From: Pyrenula massariospora
Taxonomy: Eukaryota; Ascomycota; Eurotiomycetes; Pyrenulales; Pyrenulaceae
Assembly (NCBI GenBank): GCA_021030905.1
Contig: JAGFMI010000021.1
Span: 186,001 to 250,000 of the forward strand
Direction: 5' to 3'
DNA: 64,000 bases
Shown: piece after piece, positions 10,747 through 22,471 of the stretch
Layout: the number at the start of each line of letters is the position of its first letter
How positions within the stretch are numbered: the stretch's first letter is position 1
The notes under the pieces: model-generated
The model's database searches: none
What the model was told of the DNA's origin: nothing
What the model saw: the letters and a program-made list of their open reading frames with translations, nothing else
Translations under genes and position numbers: made by a program

Positions 10747-13700
10747 ATGGACGGCCATGGCGAACGCCCGACTGGGCCTTATCGTCCTAGAAGCTCTTCT
10801 TCAGCCCGTAGGATGTATCGGCGGGACTCGACTATGAGCAAGTAGGCAGTCCTGGAATTGATACTAGACGCTAAGAAGAGGATCTAACAGTATTTCCATA
10901 GTGCAAGCTTTGTGTCAGAGGTCGAGATGGCTCATGATGAGGTCAGCTCTACTCGTCATGGTCTCATGCGCTGCTGATGCCTTGACCAGGTATTTGCTGG
11001 GCCTATGTCGGAAAGTGTACCTTCCAGTATTACCTCTTTCGCCCACCGCCGCCCACGACAAGATTCAATTGCGAGCTTTACCTACTTTCAAGAAGACGAC
11101 GAGTCTCCTCAGTGGTCAGAAGAAGAAGCTATTGCCGTCGACAGTGATGAAGAACATGAATATGCTGAACCTTCAACGCCAGACCTTGAGGCTGGAAGTA
11201 TTTCGTCGTTCAGACGCAAGTCATCCGACCGTAGCCCAGCTTCCGCGGAGCAGCCTCTACTACTTCGGCATGACTCTACCAAAAGTGATACCAGGGCATA
11301 TGGACGCGAGGGAAATTTTAGTCAAAAGCTTTACCTCGTGACGGAGGACTTGACGGTTGTGGTGGCTGGATTCCGAACCAGCTTGGCAGGCTTCGCAGTG
11401 TATCTGACAATTTGTATCCTCACGGCAGGAATTGCCTATCTTGTGCTGCGGTGGATACCGCGTTGGCGGATTCGCCTCATTGGAATCCCGGTCCCTTTGA
11501 AAGAGAGCGCATGGGTAGTGATTGAGGTGAGCTCCTGGTTTGGTCGCAGACAATCAAAGTTGGCGGCTAAGAGTAGTCAGAACCACTGGGGAGAATTCAC
11601 CGTGCACACTGTGTCCCGTCAACCATATGGGAACGCGCTGTCTACAGTCTTTGGCTCACCAGGAAAGGAAACTCTTGGTTCGTACGACGAAGAGGATCCT
11701 TTATTGGAGCACCTGTGTTATGTAGATTATCGTTACATGAGGCTATTTTATCATCCTATGGAGGACAAATTCGTGTTATGCAACAGCTGGAAGGACCCTA
11801 CATGGGCAGACGTAAACTCCTTACGTATGGGATTGGATGCGGATGAGCGAGACAGGAGGCAGCAAGTTTTCGGGATAAACGCTATCAACATCATCCAAAA
11901 ATCTATACCACAACTCTTTATCGATGAGGTATGCATCTGTCATCGATTGAATAAACACGAACTTACACGTCTAGGCATTTCATCCTTTCTATATCTTTCA
12001 GGTCGCAAGCTTGACCCTGTGGTCATTAGATGAATATTACTATTACGCTGTCGCCATATTTGCCATATCAGTTTTTAGCATTACCACGACGATCATAGAG
12101 ACCAGATCGGTATGTTGTACTGTCATGACCATGGCTCACTCTAACAGTCTACAGACAATGAATCGTCTGCGAGAAATTTCGCGCTTCGAATGTGATGTTC
12201 GTGTTATGAGAAATGGCTTCTGTAGGACCCAGCTTCAATTACACTCTCTCAGCCTAATTCCTGACGAAGCTATTAGGGCGCGCTGCAAGCTCTGAAGATC
12301 TCATGCCTGGAGATGTGTACGAAGTATCGGACCCATCATTGACCCAATTACCCTGTGATAGCCTATTGCTCGCCGGCGACTGCATCATCAATGAAAGCAT
12401 GCTTACAGGTCGGTGGTCATCTAGGTCCTGAGAGCTTTGTTGATGTCATTCTAGGAGAATCTGTACCCGTGTCCAAGGTGCCTATCACAGACGAGGCTCT
12501 TGACCTACTCGACTTGAGTGCACCATCAATTCACCCTTCTGTTGCCAGACACTTTCTTTTCTGCGGCACAAAAATCATACGAGCTAGAAGACCGCAAGAT
12601 GTGAACGATGATGAGGCAGTCGCCTTAGCTATGGCCGTGAGAACAGGGTTCAACACAACGAAAGGCGCTCTCGTCAGATCGATGCTTTTCCCTAAGCCTT
12701 CTGGTTTCAAGTTCTATAGGGACTCCTTCCGATACATCTCAGTCATGGCTTGTATTGCGGTGATTGGTTTCGCAGCTTCTTTCGTTAACTTCATACGCTT
12801 GGGTCTAGCTTGGCACCTTATCATTGTGCGAGCTCTTGATCTGATCACCATTGTCGTTCCTCCAGCCCTCCCGGCCACGCTAACCATTGGAGTCAATTTC
12901 GCTCTCTCAAGACTCAAGAAAAAGCAAATTTTTTGCATTAGCCCTCAACGAGTCAACGTTGGGGGCAAGCTGGATATCATCTGCTTTGATAAAACTGGCA
13001 CGCTTACAGAAGATGGACTTGACATCCTTGGTATTAGAACTGTCCGTCGTCCAGAGATGCGCTTCAGTGAGTTACTTTCTGAGGCTTCCAACGTTCTTCC
13101 CGGAGCATCCTACGAAAGAGACCCGACTGTAGACTACCAAACGAACAAAAATATACTATATACAATGGCCACTTGTCATTCGCTTAGGCTCGTTGACGGC
13201 GAGTTGATTGGAGACCCGCTTGACCTGAAGATGTTCCAGTTCACAGGATGGATGTTTGACGAAAGTTCACAGAAAATGGGCCTTTTCGACGACCTGCTAG
13301 GGTCTGGACTGTCGCCGTCTATCGCCAAGCCACCGCAGGGAATGGAATTCGATATGGATGACACAAAAGATAGTGATCAGCAAGTACCGGTAGAACTCGG
13401 CGTTCTGCGGTCATTTGAGTTTGTTTCTCAATTGCGTCGAGCAAGTGTCATCGTCAGACAGCAAGGAGAGGCTGGAGTCAGTGTTTTTGTAAAAGGTGCA
13501 CCAGAGGCTATGAAAGACATCTGCAAACCCTCAAGTCTCCCAGTCGATTATGAAGAGCTACTGAGCTACTACACACACCGAGGTTTCCGAGTCATTGCCT
13601 GTGCGTCGAAATATATTTTTAATGCCCCTGTACAAAAGATAATTCGAATGGAACGATCCGCTGCAGAGTCTCGTCTTGAATTTAATGGCTTCATTATCTT

Positions 13701-15450
13701 CGAAAATAAGCTGAAAGAAATTACTACCGAGATCATTGATGAGCTTAACGATGCAGCAGTCCGAGTTGTTATGTGCACAGGCGACAACATCTTGACAGCC
13801 ATCAGTGTCGCCAGGGAATGTCATTTGCTAGATCAGAATTCTCATTGTTTTGTCCCACATTTTGTTGAGGGTGAGTACGGTTGCCTAACATAGCTGCTCA
13901 AGCTGATTATCGTAGGAGACTTTCGTGACCCAAATGCTCGCGTCAGCTGGGAAAGCGTCGACAACTCAATCTATGAACTTGATGAGCATACCCTTACGGT
14001 ATGTCCCTTGGCAATATTCTGAACCCAGCTGACCGCAATAGCCTGTTCCCATGTCGATCCAGGCAAATACTTCAGGGCCGTATGATGCGCTAAGTCTCCG
14101 GGATTACTCCCTTGCGGTCAGCGGAGACATTTTCCGATGGATAGTTGACTACGGTTCACAAGAGGTCCTCGAAAAGGTATGATCATCACTAGAAACTCTA
14201 GATAAATTCTCTCAAATTTGCGCTAACGGCATCAGATGCTCGTGCGGGGCCAAGTGTTTGCGCGGATGTCGCCCGACGAAAAGCACGAGCTTGTTGAGAA
14301 ATTACAAGGCATCGATTACTGTTGCGGGTTTTGCGGTGATGGTGCGAACGACTGTGGTGCTCTGAAAGCTGCCGACGTCGGTATCTCTCTTTCTGAAGCA
14401 GAAGCATCGGTCGCAGCCCCCTTTACTAGCAGAGTTTTCGATATCTCGTGTGTTCCAGAGCTCATTAGGTATGGATTAGGAGAGTGCAATGTATGCGTCC
14501 ATTAATTGAGAATCAGGGAAGGTCGAGCCGCGTTGGTAACGAGCTTCTGCTGCTTCAAGTACATGAGCTTGTATTCGGCCATCCAGTTCACATCGGTCAG
14601 CTTCCTGTACGCCTCAGCGTCAAACCTAGGTGATTTTCAGGTACATAACACGAAAGAGTGTCCAGTCTCAAAGCTAACAATCGCAGTTTCTGTTCATTGA
14701 CCTTGTATTAATTCTTCCGATCGCAATTTTCAGTACAGTGCCTTCTCTGGTCATCAGAGCTTGTTTCTAACGGAAATTAGTGGGCTGGACTGGTGCATAT
14801 CCCCTGCTGAATCGAAAGCGTCCGACGGCGACCTTAGTTTCCCGCAAAGTACTCACTCCTTTGCTTGGTCAAATATTCTTGTGTATCGTAGTCCAACTAG
14901 CAATCTTCGAGATGGTGCAGAAGGAGCCATGGTATGACTCCCGATTTCTTCTTGCCACCTAGCTGTTTCTTAACTTCAACTATCTAGGTTCAAACCACCT
15001 CAGGTGGACAAAGATCACTCGCGGGCGGATAATTCAGAGAACACCTCCCTGTTCCTAGTGTCTTGTTACCAGTATATCCTTTCCGGTGTAGTGCTGAGTG
15101 TTGGACCTCCTTTCAGGCAATCGATGACAGCGAACGGTAAGTTGGAGCTCCTGTTGAGAGATCTACACTGACGGAATTTAGTTCCGTTCGTGGTAACAAT
15201 TGTGGTTACCTTGCTTCTATCCTTGTACATGCTTTTTGACCCTGCGCAGTGGCTTTCGCGCTTGATGAATTTGACATATATGTCCTCAGATTTTGAAGTG
15301 AAGCTACTTCTGGTTGGAATAATAGGGTTTGGGGTCTCCTGGGTTGGCGAGCAATATATATTCCCGGCGTTGGCAAGGCTACTAAGGCGCACGTACCAGC
15401 GGCTCAAGCCAGGACGTCAGAAGAAGCGAAAAAAGTACAAGCAGCTCTGA
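10747..15450 (+). CDS. YPK9: P5B-type cation-transporting ATPase (ATP13A2/YPK9 family)
   Basis: Vacuolar/lysosomal P-type ATPase; animal ATP13A2 exports polyamines from lysosomes and yeast Ypk9 gives metal tolerance. Sixteen exons: 10747-10841, 10902-10941, 10990-11526, 11581-11928, 12002-12109, 12155-12221, 12277-12408, 12455-13870, 13916-13998, 14042-14176, 14236-14468, 14517-14640, 14687-14732, 14781-14931, 14988-15136, 15182-15450; product 1310 residues. Seen: an acidic/Ser-rich cytosolic N-terminus, the TGES actuator motif rebuilt across the intron at 12409, the P5B signature PPALPAT near 578, the phosphorylation site DKTGT with Asp near 621, the hinge GDGAND near 1021, and six hydrophobic C-terminal helices followed by a basic tail (KKRKKYKQL). 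The first two exons are short; the donor at 10942 (GTCAGC) is weak, so the N-terminal 60 residues are less sure than the rest. Confidence 0.93.
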
Positions 15451-15979
15451 CAAAAGTGTTGGATTTGGCCGTATGAAGGCATACTAGATACCCCTTAGAA
15501 AAGTTATTAGATTTTCGGACTCTCCGACAACTTACATAGACTGTGTACAAGAGGACGCATTAAAATAATTTTTGGCACGTGGTAACACAGTGATTAGTCA
15601 AGTCTAGCATAGCACCTCGAGCCTCTTTGTAGACTCTTTAGCGGCTGTTAAGATCTGGAAGCTGCGCATAAATTCTGTTCATCCTGGCACCCTGGTCCAC
15701 ATCCAAAACGGTAACAGTCACTCGGCTTTTAGTTTGGGCTTTTAGTTTGGGCTTTTAGTTTGGGCTCCGTGCAGATTCTCTACGTCAATACTGCCAAATC
15801 AGTTCACTAAGACGATGTCTTTACCAGAGTTTCAACAATTTTCAAGAGCAGCTAGGAGCAAGCTTGATAATGACATATGAGGCGTTTAAATTTTCTACAT
15901 CTCGCAAGCCCTTGGTGATACCTGCGATTGTTAGTACACTGGTATCACGGTAGGTTCGGCATAATTGACAGCACATATA
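15451..15979. other. Intergenic with a short tandem repeat
   Basis: A 529-bp spacer between two + strand genes. It holds the three-copy 13-bp repeat at 15726 listed separately. No coding sequence is recognised. Confidence 0.5.
15726..15764. repeat. 13-bp tandem repeat, three perfect copies
   Basis: The unit CTTTTAGTTTGGG occurs three times without mismatch, about 215 bp upstream of the proposed start of the methyltransferase gene. It may be a recent slippage product or a repeated regulatory element; the sequence cannot tell which. Confidence 0.9.
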
Positions 15980-17161
15980 ATGGAATATGGCATAGGTACT
16001 ATATTCATATGCGGATAAAGAAGAATGTCACTTATAAAATACAGAAACGCTACTAGATGGAGGATGGCTCCCTTCCTCCATTATCCGCTTAGGAATTCGT
16101 CGCCAACTAAAACAAAGACTAGATGAGATCAAATCATTTTCTCTGGAGGAGGCATACGCAAGGAAAATGAAATATGTCGAAGCTCTAAAGGCTCGACCAA
16201 TTGCGATCGAGACAGCTAGCGCAAATCAGCAACACTACGAGGTTGGAACTGGGGTCTTCCTGGCAACTCTAGGCCCACGAATGAAGTATTCAAGCTGCCT
16301 GTATCCTACTGGTGGTGAGACACTGGCTCAGGCTGAAGTTGCCATGTTGCAGTCTTACGTCGATAAGGCTGGTCTGAGGGACGGTCAATCAGTGCTGGAT
16401 CTCGGGTTCGTTGGCCGGTACTGGGCATTAGCCAAAGATGTTGACTCGTTATAGTTGTGGATGGGGTTCTGCTGCTCTTTATGTCGCCGAAATCTTCCCC
16501 AGATCAAAGGTCACAGCGTTCTCAAATTCAAAGACTCAGAAGATTTATATCGACGAACAGGCTCAGAAAAAGCAGCTCACCAATCTCAAGGTCATCACTG
16601 GCGACGTCGTGGACTACGAATTCGAACCCTCGGCTTTCGATCGCGTCGTATCCATTGAACTTTTTGAACATATGAAGAACTATCAGCTCCTGATGGCCAA
16701 GGTCGCTCGAGCACTCAAGCCTGGCGGCCAATTCTTTGTGCATATATTCAATCATCGGGAAACTCCGTACGACTACGAAGAGGGATGGATGACGACGCAT
16801 TTCTTCACAGGTGGCACAATGCTTTCTGCAGATCTTCTTCACTATTTCCAAGGAGACCTAAGATTAGAGAAGCAATGGTGGGTATCAGGAAAACATTACG
16901 CTCAGACCTGCGAGGTAAGTCCATGCCAAGTTATATAATTGATTTGCCCTCTGATACAGGAGAAAGGATTGGCTGTCAAAGTTGACAGCGGCGAAGAAGG
17001 ATGTATGGCCACATTTGATAGAGACATACGGTTCTGAGCAAGCAGCCATGTGGTTCTATAGATGGCAGGTGTTCTACATGGCCTGTGCAGAGCTTTTTGC
17101 GTATGATGGCGGCGATATCTGGGGTGTGTCGCACTACCTATTCACGAAACCGGCCCCGTAG
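15980..17161 (+). CDS. CFAS / coclaurine N-methyltransferase-like SAM methyltransferase
   Basis: Class I SAM-dependent methyltransferase of the cyclopropane-fatty-acid-synthase family. Exons 15980-15995, 16045-16405, 16455-16914, 16967-17161; product 343 residues. Seen: the SAM-binding motif LDLGCGWGS at about 123-131, rebuilt exactly by the second intron, the active-site stretch [11 protein letters not shown], and the C-terminal block [11 protein letters not shown]...GVSHYLF. This layout and length fit the plant coclaurine N-methyltransferase-like branch better than fungal sphingolipid C9-methyltransferase, which is longer and has N-terminal membrane helices; none are seen here. The third intron must end at the AG at 16965-16966, not the earlier CAG, to give TCEDWL. 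The 16-nt first exon and its ATG are the weakest part. Substrate unknown: lipid or amine are both possible. Confidence 0.85.
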
Positions 17162-17384
17162 ATGTTCGAATCTGCGTTGAAGGAATAGTTTGAGTGTCTT
17201 ATAAAAAATCCCTCTGAAACGCCTCAATATTTGGTAAAATAAGAAGTTCTACCATGTCGCAAGGCAACCTCGAAATTTTTCCACCCTGTTTATGCTGAAA
17301 GATGATGCCTCTAAGACATCGCACCAATCCTCCTTTTATCAAGCTTTGTAAACATAAATCCAGTCGCCCATGCTAGCTTCCAAT

Positions 17385-17607
17385 TCAATGATCCCAGGGA
17401 TGCTTCCAACCCAGTAGGACAGGGCCGTCTTTCTTCGCTCTGTACATCAACTGGCCGCGGTAAGTGCTGTAAATAGGAGACAGATTTCTATTGACTCACA
17501 AAGAACCACATGCTGGCGGCCAATCCTGTCCCAATTGCTCTGTAGATCAACGGTGCTTTCGGCATCTTTGGTACCGGATGTGGAGGTGGAGGCCTTGGGT
17601 TGGCCAT
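17385..17607 (-). CDS. Small membrane protein, likely complex I subunit NDUFB2-like
   Basis: A tiny two-exon gene: 17500-17607 and 17385-17450 on the complement, 49-bp intron (GTGAGT donor, CCAG acceptor). The product is 57 residues: a Pro-rich N-terminus, one short hydrophobic segment (IGTGLAASMWFFLMY), then a conserved-looking tail with RAKKDGPVLLGW and HPWDH. The pattern MWF-x-R-x-D-x-LG-x-P-x-D resembles the C-terminal half of NDUFB2 (AGGG subunit) of mitochondrial NADH dehydrogenase, which has one membrane helix. That assignment is from memory of the family pattern and is not certain; another small inner-membrane protein is possible. The gene sits tail-to-tail with the methyltransferase and head-to-head with BUR1. 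Splicing is convincing because both halves are phase 0 and join inside the helix. Confidence 0.68.
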
Positions 17608-18103
17608 ATTGCCAAAGGTGTTGGCGTCAGCGTCAGCGCCTATGTTTCCTCTCGGACTGAAGGGTTGATAGTAATCGCTGAGCGTTCAGGGAAAAGACAG
17701 CGATCTTGCGGATTAATGTGTCAGGGTATACAAGAGCAGCGCTAATCGGCAAGCATGTAGTGAATGCAGGCCGAGATTTATCCGGCCTGGCACGTCGTCC
17801 TTGTCGTCATGTTTGCCAGATCGCGAAACTGTCAAAAATCTACAGCGACGGAAGCGACCTCACATTCGCGCTTGGCATGGATTCTTAATGGTTGTTTGCT
17901 CTTGAATATTTTCATATCTAAAGAAGAATATGCATGGCTTCTCGTCCAATCTTTCGGAGCTTTCGAGACGAATGCCCGGCAACTCTCATCCCTCCGTCGC
18001 ATGTCTTTGAGATACGGCGGTCTCTTGACCTGCGGTGACGCATTGCCTTCCAAGTCACTTGGCGAAGTACATCCGGATCTTACTTGTGCTACTCTCGTTA
18101 GCC
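17608..18103. other. Divergent promoter, small complex I-like gene / BUR1
   Basis: A 496-bp head-to-head spacer. An open frame continues upstream of the BUR1 ATG to 18035 but lacks kinase homology; the ATG at 18104 is preferred. Confidence 0.5.
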
Positions 18104-19894
18104 ATGGCTTCGAGCTCACAGACAGAGGTCGACAACATCGGGCAACACCGCTTCTACGGCTGTTCGAAAGTACAAGATTATGAGCATCTGGGCAAGCTGG
18201 GAGAAGGTACATTTGGGGAAGTCTCGAAAGGACGGTCAAAGAAAACTGGACAGCTGGTCGCTTTGAAAAAGATTCTCATGCATAATGAAAAAGATGGTTT
18301 CCCAATCACAGCCCTTCGAGAAATAAAACTCTTGAAGATGTTGGACCATATCAATGTTTTAAAGTTAGAAGAGATGGCTGTGGATCGGCCAAAGGGCGAC
18401 GTGAAAAAGAAATTTGGCATGTTCATGGTAACGCCTTACATGGAACATGACTTATCTGGTCTCCTGGAGAACCCCGACGTCGGACTTACAATACCTCAGA
18501 TCAAATGCTATATGCTGCAGCTTCTGGAAGGGGTCAAGTACTTGCACGAGAACAAAATCCTACACCGGGACATGAAAGCGGCCAATCTGCTCATCAATAA
18601 TAAAGGTATTCTTCAGATTGCGGATTTTGGACTTGCAAGACCTTACGACGACGACCCACCCAAACCAGGTCAAGGAGGGGGAGAAGCCACTCGTGAATAT
18701 ACAACGTTAGTTGTGACTCGATGGTACCGTCCTCCAGAACTGCTGTTGCAGCTAAAGAAATACACCACTGCAATTGATATGTGGGGCGTTGGATGTGTCT
18801 TTGGCGAGATGTTCCGAAGGAAACCTATCCTTGCCGGTTCGAGCGACCTAAATCAGGCGCATCAAATATTCGAGCTTGTGGGCTCTCCTACGGAAGAGAA
18901 CATGCCTGGATGGAGTTCCCTGCCTGGGATGGAAGGCATTACAGATTTCGCGCCAAGACCTGGGGTACTTGCCAAAGCCTTCAGTGACTTGGATCCACTT
19001 GCACTATCTCTGCTCTCAGAACTACTCAAGCTAGATTGGCGGAAGCGCATTAACGCCATAGATGCACTCAAACATCCATACTTCCGCGCAGATCCTCTCC
19101 CCGCCAAGCCACACGAGCTTCCGAGATTTGAAGATTCACACGAACTCGACAGGAGGAAAAGGAAGAACGGCAAGGCCGCGCCGCCAGCTCCAGCAGGTGG
19201 CTCTGTTGGAATGGGTCCTAATGGTGAATGGGGCGTCCATGGACGCCCAGAAGGCAACAATCATCCTCGTCCAAGCCGCGTACCTGGTGCAGCCGGTGGC
19301 CATCACGCTAACGGCTATGGTCCACCCCGGAGGGGTCCTCCTCCCTACGATGGCCACCACGGCAATGGATCTTACAACGCCAGCAGGCATCGTGGTCCTC
19401 CACCACCCGATGAGTATCAAGGCGGAGCAAGGCAAAATCAGTTAGGTTTGCCCCCCAAACCCCCGGTTCCGTTATCGGGTTGGAACAACGGCAATCCCCC
19501 ATTTCGCGGCGACTCCAGAGGGTCTGATCAGAGATACATCGACCCTGACCGCCCTCCGCTAGACCATCGCCCTCGCGCTGGTGCCGCCTCGAAAATCGAT
19601 ACGTACATCCCATCCTATTCCGATGCTCCCGTTCGCCCACCACCATATAATAGAGATTCAGAGTTTCCTCCTCGCGATCACGACTATCCTCCACCGCGAG
19701 ATGATGACTATCTCCGAGACGACCGCGGTCCTCCGCCAGATAGAGGCAGATACGGCGACAACCGCAAGGATTATAGTCGAAGGAGAAGTAGGAGCCCAGC
19801 GGACTGGGATCGGGATCGCGACCGCAGAGAACGGTACAGAGGGAGGGACCGAGAAGGCGATCAAGGGGAGGGGGATCGGTATCTACGATACTAG
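18104..19894 (+). CDS. BUR1: CDK9-type kinase BUR1 (SGV1)
   Basis: Cyclin-dependent kinase of transcription elongation; Bur1 phosphorylates the Spt5 and RNA polymerase II tails in the nucleus. A single uninterrupted exon encodes 596 residues. Kinase domain about 27-356: glycine loop GEGTFGEV at 33-40, catalytic Lys55 (VALKK), the CDK9 cyclin-helix signature PITALRE at 67-73, [10 protein letters not shown] with Asp156, DFG at 174-176, and T-loop Thr205 ([10 protein letters not shown]). The tail of about 240 residues is low complexity: Pro/Gly/His-rich, then Arg/Asp/Ser-rich ([19 protein letters not shown]), resembling RS-domain proteins. I chose the ATG at 18104 because the start of family similarity ([17 protein letters not shown]) follows closely; an upstream in-frame hydrophobic extension to 18035 begins with ATG but looks unlike kinase N-termini. 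Identity is very likely. Confidence 0.94.
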   Translation: MASSSQTEVDNIGQHRFYGCSKVQDYEHLGKLGEGTFGEVSKGRSKKTGQLVALKKILMHNEKDGFPITALREIKLLKMLDHINVLKLEEMAVDRPKGDVKKKFGMFMVTPYMEHDLSGLLENPDVGLTIPQIKCYMLQLLEGVKYLHENKILHRDMKAANLLINNKGILQIADFGLARPYDDDPPKPGQGGGEATREYTTLVVTRWYRPPELLLQLKKYTTAIDMWGVGCVFGEMFRRKPILAGSSDLNQAHQIFELVGSPTEENMPGWSSLPGMEGITDFAPRPGVLAKAFSDLDPLALSLLSELLKLDWRKRINAIDALKHPYFRADPLPAKPHELPRFEDSHELDRRKRKNGKAAPPAPAGGSVGMGPNGEWGVHGRPEGNNHPRPSRVPGAAGGHHANGYGPPRRGPPPYDGHHGNGSYNASRHRGPPPPDEYQGGARQNQLGLPPKPPVPLSGWNNGNPPFRGDSRGSDQRYIDPDRPPLDHRPRAGAASKIDTYIPSYSDAPVRPPPYNRDSEFPPRDHDYPPPRDDDYLRDDRGPPPDRGRYGDNRKDYSRRRSRSPADWDRDRDRRERYRGRDREGDQGEGDRYLRY

Positions 19895-20245
19895 GATTAT
19901 ATCTGTTCTTGGCATATACTTAGCGTGGCGTCAGCGTTTCTTCATAGTCTTGGTTTGGGGCGGCGAAGACATGCAGATGGATTTGAAGGCGTTGCTGGAT
20001 ACCCATACATCATGGCTCAGGATATTTGGTAATGATGGCAACGAAGGATGGGTTTGGGAAGATGGGTGCGAGCCCTCAAGGATGATATTCTTTTGACGAG
20101 CGAAGAAAAACAGATTCACACGCACCTGATAGCATCCTTTTCAAAGACGTGATTGGTTCATCGTTTCAAAATAATATTGATTCAGACATTCCATTCAAAA
20201 GTGCCTCCGCTGGCGAGTAACCCCGTGAAAATTTCGATAAATGGC
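19895..20245. other. Intergenic between convergent genes
   Basis: A 351-bp tail-to-tail spacer between BUR1 (+) and RMP1 (-). No gene is seen. Confidence 0.5.
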
Positions 20246-21475
20246 TCACACAAGTCCCCCAAAGAGCTCGTCAATCGCGTTCTTTTTTCCCTTCTTCTTT
20301 CTCTTCACCCCCTTTCCCGCCGGTTCACGTCCCCCTGCTTGCCGCCGCTTCTGAGGGACGACTGTCACTTCCGGCTCTGGACTTTTTGACCCGGCACCAC
20401 CCACGGCGCTCAACTCCCCTCCACCTTCCAGCCCCTCTGCGTCTCGAACACGCGCTGCTGCCGCTGCTGCTTCACCCTCTCCCCCATGCCGACCTTTCCC
20501 ACTACTGCCAGCCTCGTTCTCCTCCTCCCTTGAGCCCCCCCTCTCCACGACCTCCCCCACATCTTCCGCGACCGCCCCGGCTGGCGGGTCGCTGAGATCC
20601 CGGCCGGGAGACTCGTGCTGGGGCTGGGGCTGGGGCTGGGGCTGGGGCAGGCCGATGGTGGTGCTCAGGCGCGCGAGCTCGGCGACGAGGACCAGGCCGA
20701 GGGGCGCGAATTGGTGGTCGGCGATGAGGGCGGAGAAGGATCTGGCGGGTGGGGGTGGGGAGGAGGTTAGTGAGACGTCTGGGATGGAGATGGGTAGTGT
20801 TGTGCGGAGGTGTGAAGGGTGGTAGAGAATAGTGTTTGGAGGGATGCGCGCTAGTTCAAGGAGGAGAAGCTCAATGCAGTGATGGTGTGCCTGCGCTAGA
20901 TTGCAGCAGGCCATCGGAGTGCGGTGAACAATTTCGAATTCTTCAGAATAGATGAATAGAGACGCCCTTCAGCGCGACCGATAGAGTCCATCCATCCACA
21001 CCAGTTCTCCCAACAGTCTTAGAAAACGCAACCCACTGAAAACATAAGACATAAGACAAAAAACTCACCTCCAAGCCCTCCCCAACGCCCCCTCCCTCAA
21101 CCACCTGACCTCCTCCTCTACCCTCCTCCTCCTCCTCCTCTCCTCCCCCCCCTCACCACCCTTGCCCCCAAAAACCGCCTTCTCCTCCCCAACCCGCTCC
21201 CGTTCCCCTTCCTCAAGCCAACCCACAATCCTCCGCACCCCCCGCCGCACCCGCGCGAGATCCTTCCACCAGTGCTGCGCGCGGTGCTGGTTTTTGTTCC
21301 GGTGGAAGATGAGGTTCAGGAGGTGGAAGGTGGGGCGGAGGGCCGGAAGTAGGTCTGGTCGAGGAGTGGAAGAAGAAGGAGTAGCAGGGGCGTCTTTATC
21401 TGGGCAGTGGAGTTGATGGGTTGGGTTCGGTCGGGGTCGAGATCGGGGGGGTTGCGATTTGAGCCTGTGGGCCAT
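20246..21475 (-). CDS. RMP1: RNase MRP subunit RMP1
   Basis: Protein subunit specific to RNase MRP, which cleaves pre-rRNA at site A3. Exons 21069-21475 and 20246-20741 on the complement; product 300 residues. The family core is clear: FHLLNLIFHRNKNQHRAQHWW with the HRNKNQH signature at about 50-70, then across the intron AWRSFSALIADHQFAPLGLVL, matching the conserved F-x-V-x-ADNQF-x-LG segment. The tail is Gly/Ala-rich, then a Lys/Arg-rich nuclear-localisation-like patch (KGVKRKKKGKKN). The intron is 327 bp, far longer than others here, and the downstream frame stays open for 173 nt inside it, so a second start or retained form could be misread as a gene. Each exon is C-rich then G-rich on the coding strand. 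A PQ repeat is encoded by a hexamer run at 20618-20648. Confidence 0.85.
20618..20648. repeat. Hexanucleotide GGGGCT run inside RMP1
   Basis: About five copies of CTGGGG on the + strand encode a Pro-Gln repeat in RMP1 on the minus strand. The four or more G4 tracts on the template strand could form a G-quadruplex. Confidence 0.85.
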
Positions 21476-22471
21476 GTCTGCCCTTTTTATTTGGCAGGTT
21501 TGCGAGAAGATGATTTGTAGTGCGCGGATGGGAATTTACTTTGTAGGCTGGGGATACGTATTCTAGCTGGATAGACTGACAGCGACTCCGAGATCTTTCG
21601 CCCTTTTAGATCGAAAAAAATGTATTGTATCTTCTGTCGTCTTTCAAGGCCCTGCGCTATGTCGTGTCCAAAGTTGGCCGCGCCGTTACCGTGGTTTTGG
21701 ATCTACTAGTCACCTACCAATTAATGTTCATATTTTACGTCTACAACGCCCATTCACTCACAAGGTCCAAACTTTGTAGGTAATCGTAAGGTGCTTTTAA
21801 CTAGCTGACGTTCTGACGACCTTGAAAATTTATAAGTAATTTGTCGGAATTTCAGAGCCACGAGAGCAGTTCGAGAGAATAGCCATAAAAGTCCGTACAT
21901 CTACGCCAAGACTTGTTCCTGGTTTTCCTGCGAGAACCATATTCGAGCCATATGAGGTGTGGCCAGAAATGCCTCTAAACACGTAATAGACATTTGGTAC
22001 GGGAAGGGGCAATAATAATGCCTTCTGCTAATACACATGATGTTCCTCCCTGTTGATGCCAGCTAATGACTTCCTTCTTTTGACCGAACACTCATCGCAA
22101 ATGTTAATCGACTTAACCCGAACATGACTTTGAACCTTTGACAACATTGATCCGAAATCCTGTAGAGCTTCCAACCATGTCCGTGACCTCTCAGAAAGTA
22201 TGGCCGGTAGATCCACTGCGGACTTTGGATGCCTGGCTCACAGTATTCGGAACAAATCAGAAACAGAGAACCCCCTGAATTAAGAAATCTATAGCGAAAA
22301 TAGGATGGACACTATGCATGCCGGTACCAGGGCCAATGGCAGAGACAGGTACCCAAGCAGACGGGCAAGAAGTACCAATCTCCTGGTAGGAGGCAAAAAG
22401 TGCGTCAGCGTCTCCACGATGAAACACAAAATTGCACCCAACCATGGGAGCCGAAGCGTATGTTGGCGACA
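21476..22471. other. Intergenic, RMP1 promoter
   Basis: About 1 kb between the Mei2-like gene's stop and the RMP1 start, both minus strand. The sequence is AT-richer than its flanks. Short open frames have no recognisable features. Confidence 0.5.

Noticed and set aside
18035-18103. N-terminal extension of BUR1 with a hydrophobic stretch
   Set aside because: It is unlike kinase N-termini and a better ATG with Kozak-like context (GCCATGG) follows at 18104.
20742-20914. Independent gene starting at the ATG at 20914 on the minus strand
   Set aside because: The upstream 173 nt are better read as the end of the RMP1 intron, because splicing at 20742 rebuilds the conserved RMP1 core in phase.
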